A program made the translations under genes and the position numbers. A stretch of DNA of 64,000 nt from Massilia aquatica (lineage in GTDB: Bacteria > Pseudomonadota > Gammaproteobacteria > Burkholderiales > Burkholderiaceae_D): positions 22,766-86,765 of the forward strand of contig NZ_VVIW01000030.1 in the NCBI RefSeq assembly GCF_011682045.1, written 5' to 3'. Of the stretch, positions 50,961 through 59,696 are shown in pieces. Position 1 is the stretch's first letter; every line of letters begins with the position of its first letter. The notes below the pieces were generated by a model. The model had not been told where the DNA came from and did no database searches. It worked only from the letters and a program-made list of their open reading frames with translations.

Positions 50961-51001
50961 CAAGATACCGATTGCTGGGCCGACACTAAACAGCGTGCCG
51001 G
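50943..51001 (-). promoter_or_regulatory. Structured leader RNA of dCACHE-HAMP copy 2
   Basis: GGCCAGC (50943-50949) pairs with GCTGGGCC (50974-50981). CCGACAC (50980-50986) pairs with GTGCCGG (50995-51001). The second stem is longer than in copy 1 and has changed on both sides, which supports an RNA structure. Confidence 0.45.
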
Positions 51002-51567
51002 ACTTTATCTGGCAACCATCCCGCCCGTCGGCGCAACGGGACTGGGATGAAGAAGTGTTGGTAGGAGTTGCACTGTCCGCCATGGAACGCATCGCAAACT
51101 GCCTGGAGACCTAAGGTGCGTCATGCGGCAGTGATTAAGGATTGCCTGAGAGCACATTATCCTACGGGGCAGTAAGCGAGCGATGGCTTTTCGCGCGATT
51201 CCTGTTGTTTTTCGTGAGAATTATACCCTCGTGTGTCTTCTGTGCAACACCATTCTCCCTATTTTGGTGCGTCGGCCGGCGTCGTCGCCGCCGATCGCCC
51301 TCGCGCGCGCGAAAACGGTGCCGGATTTCATCAGGCGCGGACGGCATTTCACAATGCGAAATACCATGGTGCATCTGCACCGCCACGCTCTCCCATTTAG
51401 AGAAATCCCATTTCGTATCATGGAAAATGAATTTCAAGCCATTGATTTTTATAAATAAAATTTTAGTTATATGTCTTATATAAGAGTGTTGTTGCAGCGC
51501 GCAAAACGGTCTATCATTTGTTCAAGGCATTTCATTTCTTAAACGGCTTTTCAATTAGGAGAACACC
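51002..51567. other. Intergenic region between dCACHE-HAMP copy 2 and aceA
   Basis: About 570 bases. The part to about 51230 is homologous to 49540-49775, upstream of copy 1 (shared words GCACTGTCCG, GCAGTGATT, AGCACATTAT, TTCGTGAGAATTA), so the promoter was also duplicated. The part from 51300 on probably holds aceA control elements. An aceA ribosome binding site (TAGGAGAA) is at 51556-51563. No gene is supported. Confidence 0.6.
51346..51362. promoter_or_regulatory. Possible operator upstream of aceA
   Basis: ATTTC-N7-GAAAT is an inverted repeat (ATTTCACAATGCGAAAT) about 205 nt before the aceA start. A second looser repeat (CATTTCGTATCATGGAAAATG) lies near 51409. Which regulator would bind is not known. 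Confidence 0.3.
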
Positions 51568-52866
51568 ATGGCAACTCGTGAACAGCAAGTAGCAGAACTG
51601 CAAAAAGATTGGGACACCAACCCGCGCTGGAAAGGTGTTGTACGTAACTACACCGCAGCGGACGTGGTGCGCCTGCGCGGCTCGCTGAAGATCGAGCACA
51701 CCTTGGCCAAGCGCGGCGCGGAAAAACTGTGGGACCTGGTCAACAACGAGCCGTTCGTCAACGCGCTCGGCGCCATGACCGGCAACCAGGCCATGCAGCA
51801 GGTCAAGGCCGGCTTGAAAGCCATCTACCTGTCCGGCTGGCAAGTCGCAGGCGACGCCAACGTCGCTGGTGAAATGTATCCCGACCAATCACTGTACCCG
51901 GCCAACTCGGTGCCGCTGGTGGTGCGCCGCATCAACAACACCTTCCAGCGCGCCGACCAGATCCAATGGTCCGAAGGCAAGGATGACATCGACTACTTCG
52001 CACCGATCATCGCCGACGCCGAAGCCGGTTTCGGCGGCGTGCTGAACGCCTATGAACTGATGAAGTCGATGATCGACGCGGGCGCCGCCGGCGTTCACTT
52101 CGAAGATCAGCTGGCCTCGGTCAAGAAATGCGGCCACATGGGCGGCAAAGTGCTGGTGCCGACCCGCGAAGCGGTCGAAAAGCTGACCGCGGCGCGCCTG
52201 GCGGCCGACGTGATGGGCACCTCGACCCTGGTGATCGCCCGTACCGACGCCGAAGCGGCCGACCTGTTGACTTCCGACGTGGACGACAACGACCGCGAAT
52301 TCTGCACCGGCGAGCGCACCGTGGAAGGCTTCTATAAAGTCCGTCCGGGCATCGAGCAAGCCATTTCGCGCGCCATCGCCTACGCCCCGTTCGCCGATCT
52401 GGTCTGGTGCGAAACCGGCAAGCCGGACCTGGCCTTCGCCAAGCAGTTCGCCGATGCCGTGCACGCCAAGTTCCCGGGCAAGATGCTCGCTTACAACTGC
52501 TCGCCATCGTTCAACTGGAAAAAGAACCTGGACGACGCCACCATTGCCAAGTTCCAGAAAGAGCTGGGCGCCATGGGTTACAAGTTCCAGTTCATCACCC
52601 TGGCCGGCTTCCACGCGCTGAACTACGGCATGTTCAACCTCGCGCACGGCTATGCGCGGCGCCAGATGTCGGCCTTCGTCGAGCTGCAGGAAGCCGAATT
52701 CGCCGCCGCCGACAAGGGCTTCACGGCCGTCAAGCACCAGCGCGAAGTCGGTACCGGCTACTTCGATGCCGTGACCCAGACCATTCAGCAGAACCAGAGC
52801 TCGACCACCGCGCTGCATGGTTCGACCGAAGATGAACAATTCTTCGACGAAAAGAAAGTAGCCTAA
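51568..52866 (+). CDS. aceA: Isocitrate lyase
   Basis: 432 residues. AceA cleaves isocitrate to succinate and glyoxylate, the first step of the glyoxylate shunt, used on acetate or fatty acids. The signature KKCGHMGGK is at 186-194, with catalytic C188. Other conserved text: [37 protein letters not shown], and IARTDAEAA. Length fits (434 in E. coli). No malate synthase gene is in the window. The ribosome binding site TAGGAG is 7 nt before the ATG. Two perfect hairpins follow the stop (52880-52936). Confidence 0.98.
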   Translation: MATREQQVAELQKDWDTNPRWKGVVRNYTAADVVRLRGSLKIEHTLAKRGAEKLWDLVNNEPFVNALGAMTGNQAMQQVKAGLKAIYLSGWQVAGDANVAGEMYPDQSLYPANSVPLVVRRINNTFQRADQIQWSEGKDDIDYFAPIIADAEAGFGGVLNAYELMKSMIDAGAAGVHFEDQLASVKKCGHMGGKVLVPTREAVEKLTAARLAADVMGTSTLVIARTDAEAADLLTSDVDDNDREFCTGERTVEGFYKVRPGIEQAISRAIAYAPFADLVWCETGKPDLAFAKQFADAVHAKFPGKMLAYNCSPSFNWKKNLDDATIAKFQKELGAMGYKFQFITLAGFHALNYGMFNLAHGYARRQMSAFVELQEAEFAAADKGFTAVKHQREVGTGYFDAVTQTIQQNQSSTTALHGSTEDEQFFDEKKVA

Positions 52867-52879
52867 AAGCTATTGATCC

Positions 52880-52936
52880 GCGGCGCTTCCAGAAGGAGCG
52901 CCGCCAGCGCGACGGTGCGGACAAGCACCGTCGCGC
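52880..52936 (+). terminator. Double hairpin after aceA
   Basis: GCGGCGCT (52880-52887) with AGCGCCGC (52897-52904), then a 12-bp stem GCGCGACGGTGC with GCACCGTCGCGC (52907-52918 with 52925-52936). There is no T-run, so it may be a weak terminator or an mRNA-end stabiliser. Confidence 0.5.
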
Positions 52937-53102
52937 GCCCCACGGGTGGAAACGCACAGCGCCTTCCCCCTTGTCCGTGCGCCTTTCGCGGCGCGCCGGC
53001 AAGGGGGAGGGCGTTGTGCATTTACGCGCTTTTTGCGTCGGAACCGCCTTTATAGAGGATAATGGCGTCTCAGATCCCCTTTTTTTATGGAATTCCCACG
53101 TT

Positions 53103-54314
53103 ATGTTGAGCTACCGCCACGCCTTTCACGCGGGTAATCACGCCGACGTCCTGAAGCATTTCGTGCAGATTCAACTGCATGAGTACATGAATCAGAAAGA
53201 CACGGCCTACACCTATATCGACACCCACTCCGGTGCCGGCGTGTATGCGCTCGATGGCGGCTACGCGTCCAAGAACGCCGAGTACGAAACCGGCATCGGC
53301 CCCTTGTGGGAGCGCACCGACCTGCCCAAGCCGCTGGCCGAGTACGTCAAGCTGATCAAGGAACTCAACCCGAGCGGCAAGATGCGCTACTACCCGGGTT
53401 CGCCGTACTGCGCCGACAAGGTCATGCGTGAGCAAGACCGCCTGCGCCTGTTCGAACTGCATCCGGCCGACAGCAAGATCCTGGCCGACAATTTCCGCAA
53501 GGTGGCGGAGCACGCCGCCGCCCAGGGCGAGCGCCCGAGCGCGCGCGGACGGCGCGTGCTGATCGAACGCGGCGACGGTTTCCACGCCCTCAAGACCCTG
53601 CTACCGCCGCCTTCGCGCCGCGCGCTGGTGCTGATCGACCCGCCCTACGAAGACAAGCAGGATTACCGCAAGGTGCGCGATGCGCTCGACGACGCGCTGG
53701 TGCGCTTCCCGTCGGGCATCTACGCTATCTGGTATCCGGTGCTGCAACGCATGGAATCGCGCCAGTTCGCCGACAAGCTCAAGCGCCTGGCGGCCAAGGA
53801 CTGGCTCAACGTCACCCTGACCATCACCACCCCGGGTCCGGATGGTTTCGGCCTGCACAGCAGCGGCATGTTCATTCTCAATCCGCCGTTCACGCTCGAG
53901 CCGACCCTGCGCCAGGTGATGCCTTACCTGGTGCAAGTGCTGGGCAAGAATGCCGACGCCACCTACGTGATCGAAAAAGGCACCCAGGTGACCGGCACGG
54001 CCGCCGCCCGCACCGGCGCCAATGGCGCTGCCCGCATGCCGGTCGGTAACGCCCGTAAGGCCAGCCCGACCGCCGGCACCGGCAGCCTGCGCCTGCCCGG
54101 ACAAGCGCCGGCCGGCACCCCCGGCGCGGCCGCTGGCGCCCCGCGCGCACCGGTGGCCAAGCGGTCCAGCATTGCCGCCGCCGCGGCCGGCAAGAGCGCC
54201 CGCCCCACCGAAGCCGGCGTCACGCGCAAGAGTGCGCGTCCTGCCGACGCTGGCACGGCGGGCAAGAGCGCCCGTCCGACCGGTCCACGCAACAGCGGCC
54301 CGCGCCGTCCTTAA
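53103..54314 (+). CDS. rlmJ: RlmJ, 23S rRNA adenine-2030 N6-methyltransferase, with a long extra tail
   Basis: 403 residues from the ATG at 53103 (MLSYRHAFHAGNHADVLKH, the typical RlmJ start). The enzyme methylates A2030 in 23S rRNA. It has DTHSGAGVYAL near 39-49 (SAM-binding) and LIDPPYEDK near 178 (the DPPY catalytic loop). The normal protein ends near residue 285. Here a further 115 residues follow, rich in Ala, Gly, Pro, Thr and Arg, with repeated GKSARP/RKSARP words. This tail is basic, low-complexity and probably RNA-binding or disordered. The extended 5' frame to 52971 is ignored because it lies in non-coding sequence. Confidence 0.92.
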   Translation: MLSYRHAFHAGNHADVLKHFVQIQLHEYMNQKDTAYTYIDTHSGAGVYALDGGYASKNAEYETGIGPLWERTDLPKPLAEYVKLIKELNPSGKMRYYPGSPYCADKVMREQDRLRLFELHPADSKILADNFRKVAEHAAAQGERPSARGRRVLIERGDGFHALKTLLPPPSRRALVLIDPPYEDKQDYRKVRDALDDALVRFPSGIYAIWYPVLQRMESRQFADKLKRLAAKDWLNVTLTITTPGPDGFGLHSSGMFILNPPFTLEPTLRQVMPYLVQVLGKNADATYVIEKGTQVTGTAAARTGANGAARMPVGNARKASPTAGTGSLRLPGQAPAGTPGAAAGAPRAPVAKRSSIAAAAAGKSARPTEAGVTRKSARPADAGTAGKSARPTGPRNSGPRRP

Positions 54315-54348
54315 GATTCCCGCCGTCGTATACGTAGTATAGTCATCG

Positions 54349-54380
54349 CAGGAGGCGCCGTTGTTGGCGCTCCTGTTTTC
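54349..54380 (+). terminator. Terminator after rlmJ
   Basis: AGGAGGCGCC and GGCGCTCCT form a stem with a one-base bulge and a GTTGTT loop, followed by TTTTCC. It is 35 nt after the stop and lies just before the next start at 54391. Confidence 0.75.
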
Positions 54381-54390
54381 CGGATTTCCC

Positions 54391-55650
54391 ATGCCTATTG
54401 ACACCGTGGCCGAGCTGGCGCTGCCGTCCGACGATTTCTTTCTCGCGCGCCAGCCGATTCTCGGACGTAACCAGCGACTGGTTGCCTTTGAACTCTTATT
54501 TCGCAGTGCCAATGGCGGCGATGCCAATGTGACCGATCACGCCGCCGCCACGGCGGCCGTGATTTCGCACGCGTCCCAGCTCGGCATGGCCAAGGTGGTG
54601 GGCGAGCGCCTGGCGTTCGTGAATGTCGACGATATCGTCCTGATGAGCGACTTCGTGCGCTTCCTGCCGCACGACAAGGTGATCCTGGAAATTCTGGAAA
54701 CCGTCAGGGCCACGCCGGCACTGGTCGCCCGCGTGGCCGAGCTCAAGGGTTTCGGCTTCACCTTCGCGCTCGACGATGTGGTGGAAGAGTCCGACGACGT
54801 GCGCAAGCTGGTCGACCTGGTCGACATCATCAAGGTCGATGTGCAGGCGGTGGCGGCGGACGATCTGCCGAAACTGGTGGCGGCGCTGAACGGGCGCAAC
54901 AAGAAGCTGCTGGCCGAAAAGGTCGAGACGGTCGAGGAATTCGAGATGTGCATGGCGCTCGGCTTCGAATATTTCCAGGGTTATTATTTCGCGCGTCCGG
55001 CCATCCTCAGCGGCAAGAAGATTGCGCCGTCGGAACTGGTGATCCTGCGCCTCCTCGACCTGATCAATTCCGATGCCGACAATGCCGAGATCGAACGCGC
55101 GGTCAAGCGCGACGCCCTGATCAGCCTGAACCTGCTGCGCCTGGTCAATACCCCGGCGGCCGGTGCGCGCGGGCGCATCGACTCGCTGACCGAGGCGCTG
55201 TACGTGCTGGGGCGCCAGCAATTGCAGCGCTGGCTGCAGATTTTGCTGTACGCCAAGCCGGGGGCGGCGGTCGAACTCAATTCGCCGCTGCTGCAGATGG
55301 CCACCACGCGCGGCAAGCTGATGGAGCTGATGACGCAGAAAGTGCCGCCCGAGCGGCGCGTCAGCGCCGAGGCCGGATTTACGGTGGGCATCATGTCGCT
55401 GATGGATGCGCTGTTTTCGATGTCGATGCGCGATATTCTCAACACCGTGGTGGTGGCCGACGACGTGCGCGCCGCCTTGCTCGAGCGCGAGGGCGTGCTG
55501 GGCGAAATGCTCAAGGTGGTCGAGCTGGTCGACAATCCCAAGCGCGGCACGGAGCTGGCGCGTGCGCTCAAGACGCTGGGCTTGAGCGCGAGCGCCATGC
55601 GCGAGATCGAGATGGAAGCGTTTGGGTGGGTCAATGAGCTGGTGACCTGA
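54391..55650 (+). CDS. EAL-like/HDOD signalling protein (YuxH-like)
   Basis: 419 residues from the ATG at 54391, placed after the terminator. The N-terminal domain (to about 210) is EAL-like with FLARQPILGRNQRLVAFELLFR, but EAL has become FEL and most catalytic acidic residues are not evident, so it probably does not cut cyclic di-GMP. The C-terminal domain (about 215-415) is HDOD, with ELVILRLLDLINSD, LISLNLLRLVNTP and LYVLGRQQLQRWLQILL. Similar proteins are predicted to bind cyclic di-GMP or act in signalling. The gene stands alone. Confidence 0.9.
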   Translation: MPIDTVAELALPSDDFFLARQPILGRNQRLVAFELLFRSANGGDANVTDHAAATAAVISHASQLGMAKVVGERLAFVNVDDIVLMSDFVRFLPHDKVILEILETVRATPALVARVAELKGFGFTFALDDVVEESDDVRKLVDLVDIIKVDVQAVAADDLPKLVAALNGRNKKLLAEKVETVEEFEMCMALGFEYFQGYYFARPAILSGKKIAPSELVILRLLDLINSDADNAEIERAVKRDALISLNLLRLVNTPAAGARGRIDSLTEALYVLGRQQLQRWLQILLYAKPGAAVELNSPLLQMATTRGKLMELMTQKVPPERRVSAEAGFTVGIMSLMDALFSMSMRDILNTVVVADDVRAALLEREGVLGEMLKVVELVDNPKRGTELARALKTLGLSASAMREIEMEAFGWVNELVT

Positions 55651-55885
55651 GACCCTAGGCTGGCGCAAAGGCTGGCGCAGCGCTGCCTCGTGCTCGCGCA
55701 CCGGCAATCGGCAAGGCGCAGTTTGCCTTGCACGCAACAGAATACGCTCGGCCAGCGTGAGCAAATGCCGGGTTTCTGATTATCCGCAAGCAAACGCACA
55801 TCAGTGCTTGTTGGTATTGTCTCAGATCACAGGCCAGACCGAAACGGGATCGGGCGAATTAATCAGTGCTTCCCTCTACGTGAAC

Positions 55886-57163
55886 TCAGGCAAAGCGACG
55901 ATCGATCACGCGCTTGAGCTTTCCCGAGCGGGGATTGATTTCCAGCGCTGTCGCATCCACCCATTCTATGTCGATGGGCAGGATCTTGCCTTGCGCCAGC
56001 AATTGAGCATACATGGGGCGATGCTCGTAAATAGCAGCGATGATCTGCGCGCTGAGCGCCGGATCGGCATTGCGATTGCCGATCCGCAGTATCAACCCAT
56101 CTTTTCCCTCACGATGAATGGTCAGCAGTTGAAAATCGCAGGCGCCCTGGCAAGCCGGAAACGACGCCAGTACCGACCTTACATCTTCCGGATACAGCGT
56201 GACCGGGCCGACTCTGGCCGATTCATCGGAACGCCCCCGTAACAGAAACTTGCGATGCGCCGTACCATGGGCATCGACCCAGCTGGCCCTGTCACCGACC
56301 GGATAGCGCAGGATCGGCATCAAATGGCGGCGCAGGGCCGTAACCACGGCCAGCCCTTCGATGCCTGGCGCGACGATGGGCGAGCCCGTTTCTTCATCGA
56401 TAATTTCGAACAGCGCATCATCATCGTAGCAGCGAAATTCATTGGGGCCGCATGAAAGATCGGCGAATCCCAGCAATCCGGCATCCGTGCTCGCATAACC
56501 GATGGAGCGGATCTCGACGCCTGGAAAGCATGCTTCCAACCTGGCGCGCTGATCGGGATACATGGCTTCGCCGGCAAACAGGATCAATCTGACCGTCGAC
56601 GCGGCTGGATCGCGCCCCACCTTGTCAATGTGATCTACCAGACTCATCATTGTGGTCGGCACGCCGGCCAAGACCGTGGCCTTCAATTCCGTGATAAAGC
56701 GATAGATATCGCCGGGTGTCGTGGCGCCCGCAATCGGGAGTTGCATGACCCGCTTGGGGCACTCTTCGAGTGCCTTGTGGGTAAACAAGAACGATCCATA
56801 CAACTCGCCGACATAAAACAGATTGGCGACCCGGTCGCCATCCTGCAGACCTCCCAGCGCCAGTCCGCGGGAAAAGGCTGTGACAAACACATTCCAGTCA
56901 GTCCGGCTGAACACCGAGAATTTGGGGTTGCCGGTGGTCCCGCCACTCTTCAAGACGATGCCATCGTGCATCGCCCCCGTCAGCAATTGCCCACCCTCCA
57001 GACGGTTGGCTTCCCAAAACGCTTGCTGGCTCAACACGGGCAACTGTTCGATCGCGTGTATCGTTTCCGGCAATGCGCGGTAAAGATCGCCATAAAATGG
57101 CGAATTTTTCCGGGCAAACGCGATCAGTGAGGGAAGTATTTTCCGGCTAATTTCCATGCTCAT
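55886..57163 (-). CDS. PaaK-like AMP-forming ligase (adenylating enzyme)
   Basis: 425 residues from the ATG at 57163, overlapping the stop of the upstream gene by one base (TGATG). It has the ANL-type P-loop KSGGTTGNPKF at about 72-82 and GYASTDAGLLGF near 223, then YPVGDR and the C-terminal hinge region (LLRGRSDESARVGPVTLYPEDV). This is the layout of phenylacetate-CoA ligase (PaaK), which joins an aryl or acyl acid to CoA through an AMP intermediate. Its neighbours are a LuxC-PaaK fusion and a LuxE-like gene, so the acid it activates probably belongs to that pathway. Substrate not known. It is last in the operon. Confidence 0.85.
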   Translation of the reverse strand: MSMEISRKILPSLIAFARKNSPFYGDLYRALPETIHAIEQLPVLSQQAFWEANRLEGGQLLTGAMHDGIVLKSGGTTGNPKFSVFSRTDWNVFVTAFSRGLALGGLQDGDRVANLFYVGELYGSFLFTHKALEECPKRVMQLPIAGATTPGDIYRFITELKATVLAGVPTTMMSLVDHIDKVGRDPAASTVRLILFAGEAMYPDQRARLEACFPGVEIRSIGYASTDAGLLGFADLSCGPNEFRCYDDDALFEIIDEETGSPIVAPGIEGLAVVTALRRHLMPILRYPVGDRASWVDAHGTAHRKFLLRGRSDESARVGPVTLYPEDVRSVLASFPACQGACDFQLLTIHREGKDGLILRIGNRNADPALSAQIIAAIYEHRPMYAQLLAQGKILPIDIEWVDATALEINPRSGKLKRVIDRRFA

Positions 57164-59694
57164 CAACGCGCTCTCCGGTCCAGCACACGAATCAGTTTTC
57201 CGCTTCCCGCAGTCCTGTGGAATTCATCGATTGCCACCGCTTGCACTTCAAACAGCAGCGTTTCATCGGTCAGCACGGCTTCCTGCAAATCCAGGTAGTT
57301 TTCCAGGAAAATCTCCCGGCAACGCAGCGCTGGCAAGCGCTCCGAATCGGAAATGACCAAGATGACCTTTTCCTTGATCTCGCCTTGCGCCAGGATCAGC
57401 TGCGCTTCGCCCGCATAGGCGAAGTGCGTCGCCAGGATACGGATGAATTCCTGATAATTGAGGAAAGTGGAACCAATCCGGCAAATATCCCCGGTCCGTC
57501 CCAGCAGTCGAAAGCGCGGCGCGGCCCTGCCGCAGGCGCAAATGCCATCCGGATCGGCGATCCAGTGGCCGACATCGCCGATTTCGTAGCGCAATGGCTT
57601 ATTGACCGACAACGTGCGCGGCGTGAAAACCAATCGGCCGACTTCCTCGCCCTGCACCGCTCGATCTTCATCCATTTTCAATATTTCGAGGTATTGAAGC
57701 TGTTGCTGAAGATGGTGGACGGCGCCATCGCTATGTTCGCACTGGAAGCCGATCGGACCGATATCGACGCTGCCATAGGCGGCCGAGCGTATCACATCGA
57801 CCTGGAAAGACTTGTGCAGATAATCTCGCTGGGCGGGACTGAAATGTTCTCCGCCATAATAGATCTTCTTGACTCCCCGATAGGCGGAGAGAATGTCAGC
57901 TTCCTTTTCAAACAGTTGCAGGATATACGATGGCATGCCGAGCAAGACATTCACCTTGTTCTTGACGATTTCCTGGGCGACCATGCGGGTATCGCCATGG
58001 GCCGCCATGGGGAACTGGATGGCGCCCAGCTGTTCGAGTGCCGAAAAAAAGCTGATGAAGCCACCGTAGAGTCCCCCGCCAAAGAACAGATTCATCGCCC
58101 GGTCGCCGAGCGGATCAAAACCCGCCGCGTACAAACCCTCGGCACCGAGCCGGATATGCTCATGGTATTGCTGGTAGCTGAACGTCGACAGTTTTGGTTC
58201 GCCCGTGCTACCGCCCGACTTGAAGAAAAGATGGGCTTGTGCAGGATCGGCCGGCACCGACTGGAACTGCTCCTTGGCGGTAATGGCCGGAACGGGGTCC
58301 CACTGCAGCGGAGGGAATTTTCTCAACTCATCGAAATTGGAAATCCCCTGCGCTTCATGGGCCAACTGCAAGCTCACTCTGCGGCAATAGCGTTGCAACG
58401 CATAGACACCGTCATGCGGCTCGCCGGGGTATCCTCCCGTCATTTCGCCAATGCGCCGGATACGGATCGCACCCGCACGCAAAAAAGAGCGCGACAGCGG
58501 ATCAATTTCCGAGAGTTTGCAACAGATCGCCACTGTTTGCAGATAGTTGCGCATGGGCCGCAAGACCCGGATGATGTCGGTGCGCGGCAAGGGCTTGACC
58601 CAGATGCTGCGGTACAGCGGCGATGCCGCCAGCGCCGCATGGTCGTCGATGTAAATGCGCCACCCGCCATCTGGTGCTTCGATGAGGCGGGCATTGCCGA
58701 GGCACGATTCAAGCCTGTGACACTCGCTGACCAAAGCAATTTCGCCGGCACTGGCGGTATCGGGCAACTGGCGTGGCAGTTCGTGCGCCACCAGCGTCAA
58801 GGCATCGGCAAGCCGCTCGCCAAACCGCTGCAATTCATTCCAGTCCGACGTGTCGAGATAGACACATTGCGGACTGGAACAGGCTTGCTGTTCCATCAGG
58901 CAGCATTCCATGGCGAGTTGTTTCAGCGTATGGGGATCCTGGGCAGCTTCCATGGAAAGAAATGCCAACGATATCTTGTGTCCCCACTCGACCATGCGCA
59001 CGCTGGCAGGGGCCATGGCGCGTATCGATTGAATCGATTCCTCACCGCCCCAGGCGGCAATGCCATCGGCCCCGGCAAATACCGGCTCCAACAGATCTTT
59101 TCGCTTCGACGAAATTGTCGCCACGATGATGAATTTCTCAAGCTGGGCGCTCGGATCGCACTTGCCCAAGGCATGTAACAAGATCTGGGGGAAGGAACTC
59201 TCTTGCGGACTGGTCTTGAGAAAGTTAAAATTTCCAGAAAGCAATCCTTCGAGCACGCTCATCGGCCCGACCGTGAAGGCATTTTGCGGTGAAATGTGGA
59301 CCAGGAAACCCAACGGCGCCCAAGCTTCGAAGATCGCATCGTCGAATTGGGTGCGGCAAGCGAGCAAGGGATTGCTGGAACCGAGTTCACGGATCAGCTT
59401 CTTTTCCAGATTCGCACGGCACAAGACATCGGCTATTTCAAGCAAGGCCAGACCGATTTCGTCCGGCGTAAATTGATCGGTGCCAGACAAGCAGTTCTTC
59501 AATTCGGTAAAAATAGCCGATTTTTCCCTGATATTTTTCCCGAGTAAATCCCCGGCCGCCAGCACCGTCTCGATATCGAGTTCGCACGCCATTTGCCGGT
59601 CCACCAACGATGGCAGATCGCCGATCCTGCTGGCCAGTTCTTGATCGCCGATCCACTCGCCTTGCCAGAGGTGTTGCTTGTTCATATTTTCCAT
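57163..59694 (-). CDS. LuxC-like acyl reductase fused to a PaaK-like adenylating domain
   Basis: 843 residues. Residues about 55-430 form a LuxC/aldehyde-dehydrogenase-like acyl reductase (PF05893-type). They have GFLVHISPQNAFTVGPMSV near 129-147, WGHKISLAF at 237-245 and EQQACSSPQ at 268-276, where C272 is the acyl-accepting Cys. Residues about 470-840 form a PaaK-like ligase with FFKSGGSTGEPK at 490-501 and ending in LLGRTGDICRIGSTFLNY. In lux systems LuxC reduces an acyl group, passed from LuxE, to an aldehyde with NADPH. I know of no such fusion from my own knowledge. It suggests a substrate is activated and reduced on one chain. Its start is 2 nt after the LuxE-like stop. Confidence 0.85.
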   Translation of the reverse strand: MENMNKQHLWQGEWIGDQELASRIGDLPSLVDRQMACELDIETVLAAGDLLGKNIREKSAIFTELKNCLSGTDQFTPDEIGLALLEIADVLCRANLEKKLIRELGSSNPLLACRTQFDDAIFEAWAPLGFLVHISPQNAFTVGPMSVLEGLLSGNFNFLKTSPQESSFPQILLHALGKCDPSAQLEKFIIVATISSKRKDLLEPVFAGADGIAAWGGEESIQSIRAMAPASVRMVEWGHKISLAFLSMEAAQDPHTLKQLAMECCLMEQQACSSPQCVYLDTSDWNELQRFGERLADALTLVAHELPRQLPDTASAGEIALVSECHRLESCLGNARLIEAPDGGWRIYIDDHAALAASPLYRSIWVKPLPRTDIIRVLRPMRNYLQTVAICCKLSEIDPLSRSFLRAGAIRIRRIGEMTGGYPGEPHDGVYALQRYCRRVSLQLAHEAQGISNFDELRKFPPLQWDPVPAITAKEQFQSVPADPAQAHLFFKSGGSTGEPKLSTFSYQQYHEHIRLGAEGLYAAGFDPLGDRAMNLFFGGGLYGGFISFFSALEQLGAIQFPMAAHGDTRMVAQEIVKNKVNVLLGMPSYILQLFEKEADILSAYRGVKKIYYGGEHFSPAQRDYLHKSFQVDVIRSAAYGSVDIGPIGFQCEHSDGAVHHLQQQLQYLEILKMDEDRAVQGEEVGRLVFTPRTLSVNKPLRYEIGDVGHWIADPDGICACGRAAPRFRLLGRTGDICRIGSTFLNYQEFIRILATHFAYAGEAQLILAQGEIKEKVILVISDSERLPALRCREIFLENYLDLQEAVLTDETLLFEVQAVAIDEFHRTAGSGKLIRVLDRRAR

Positions 59695-59696
59695 GA

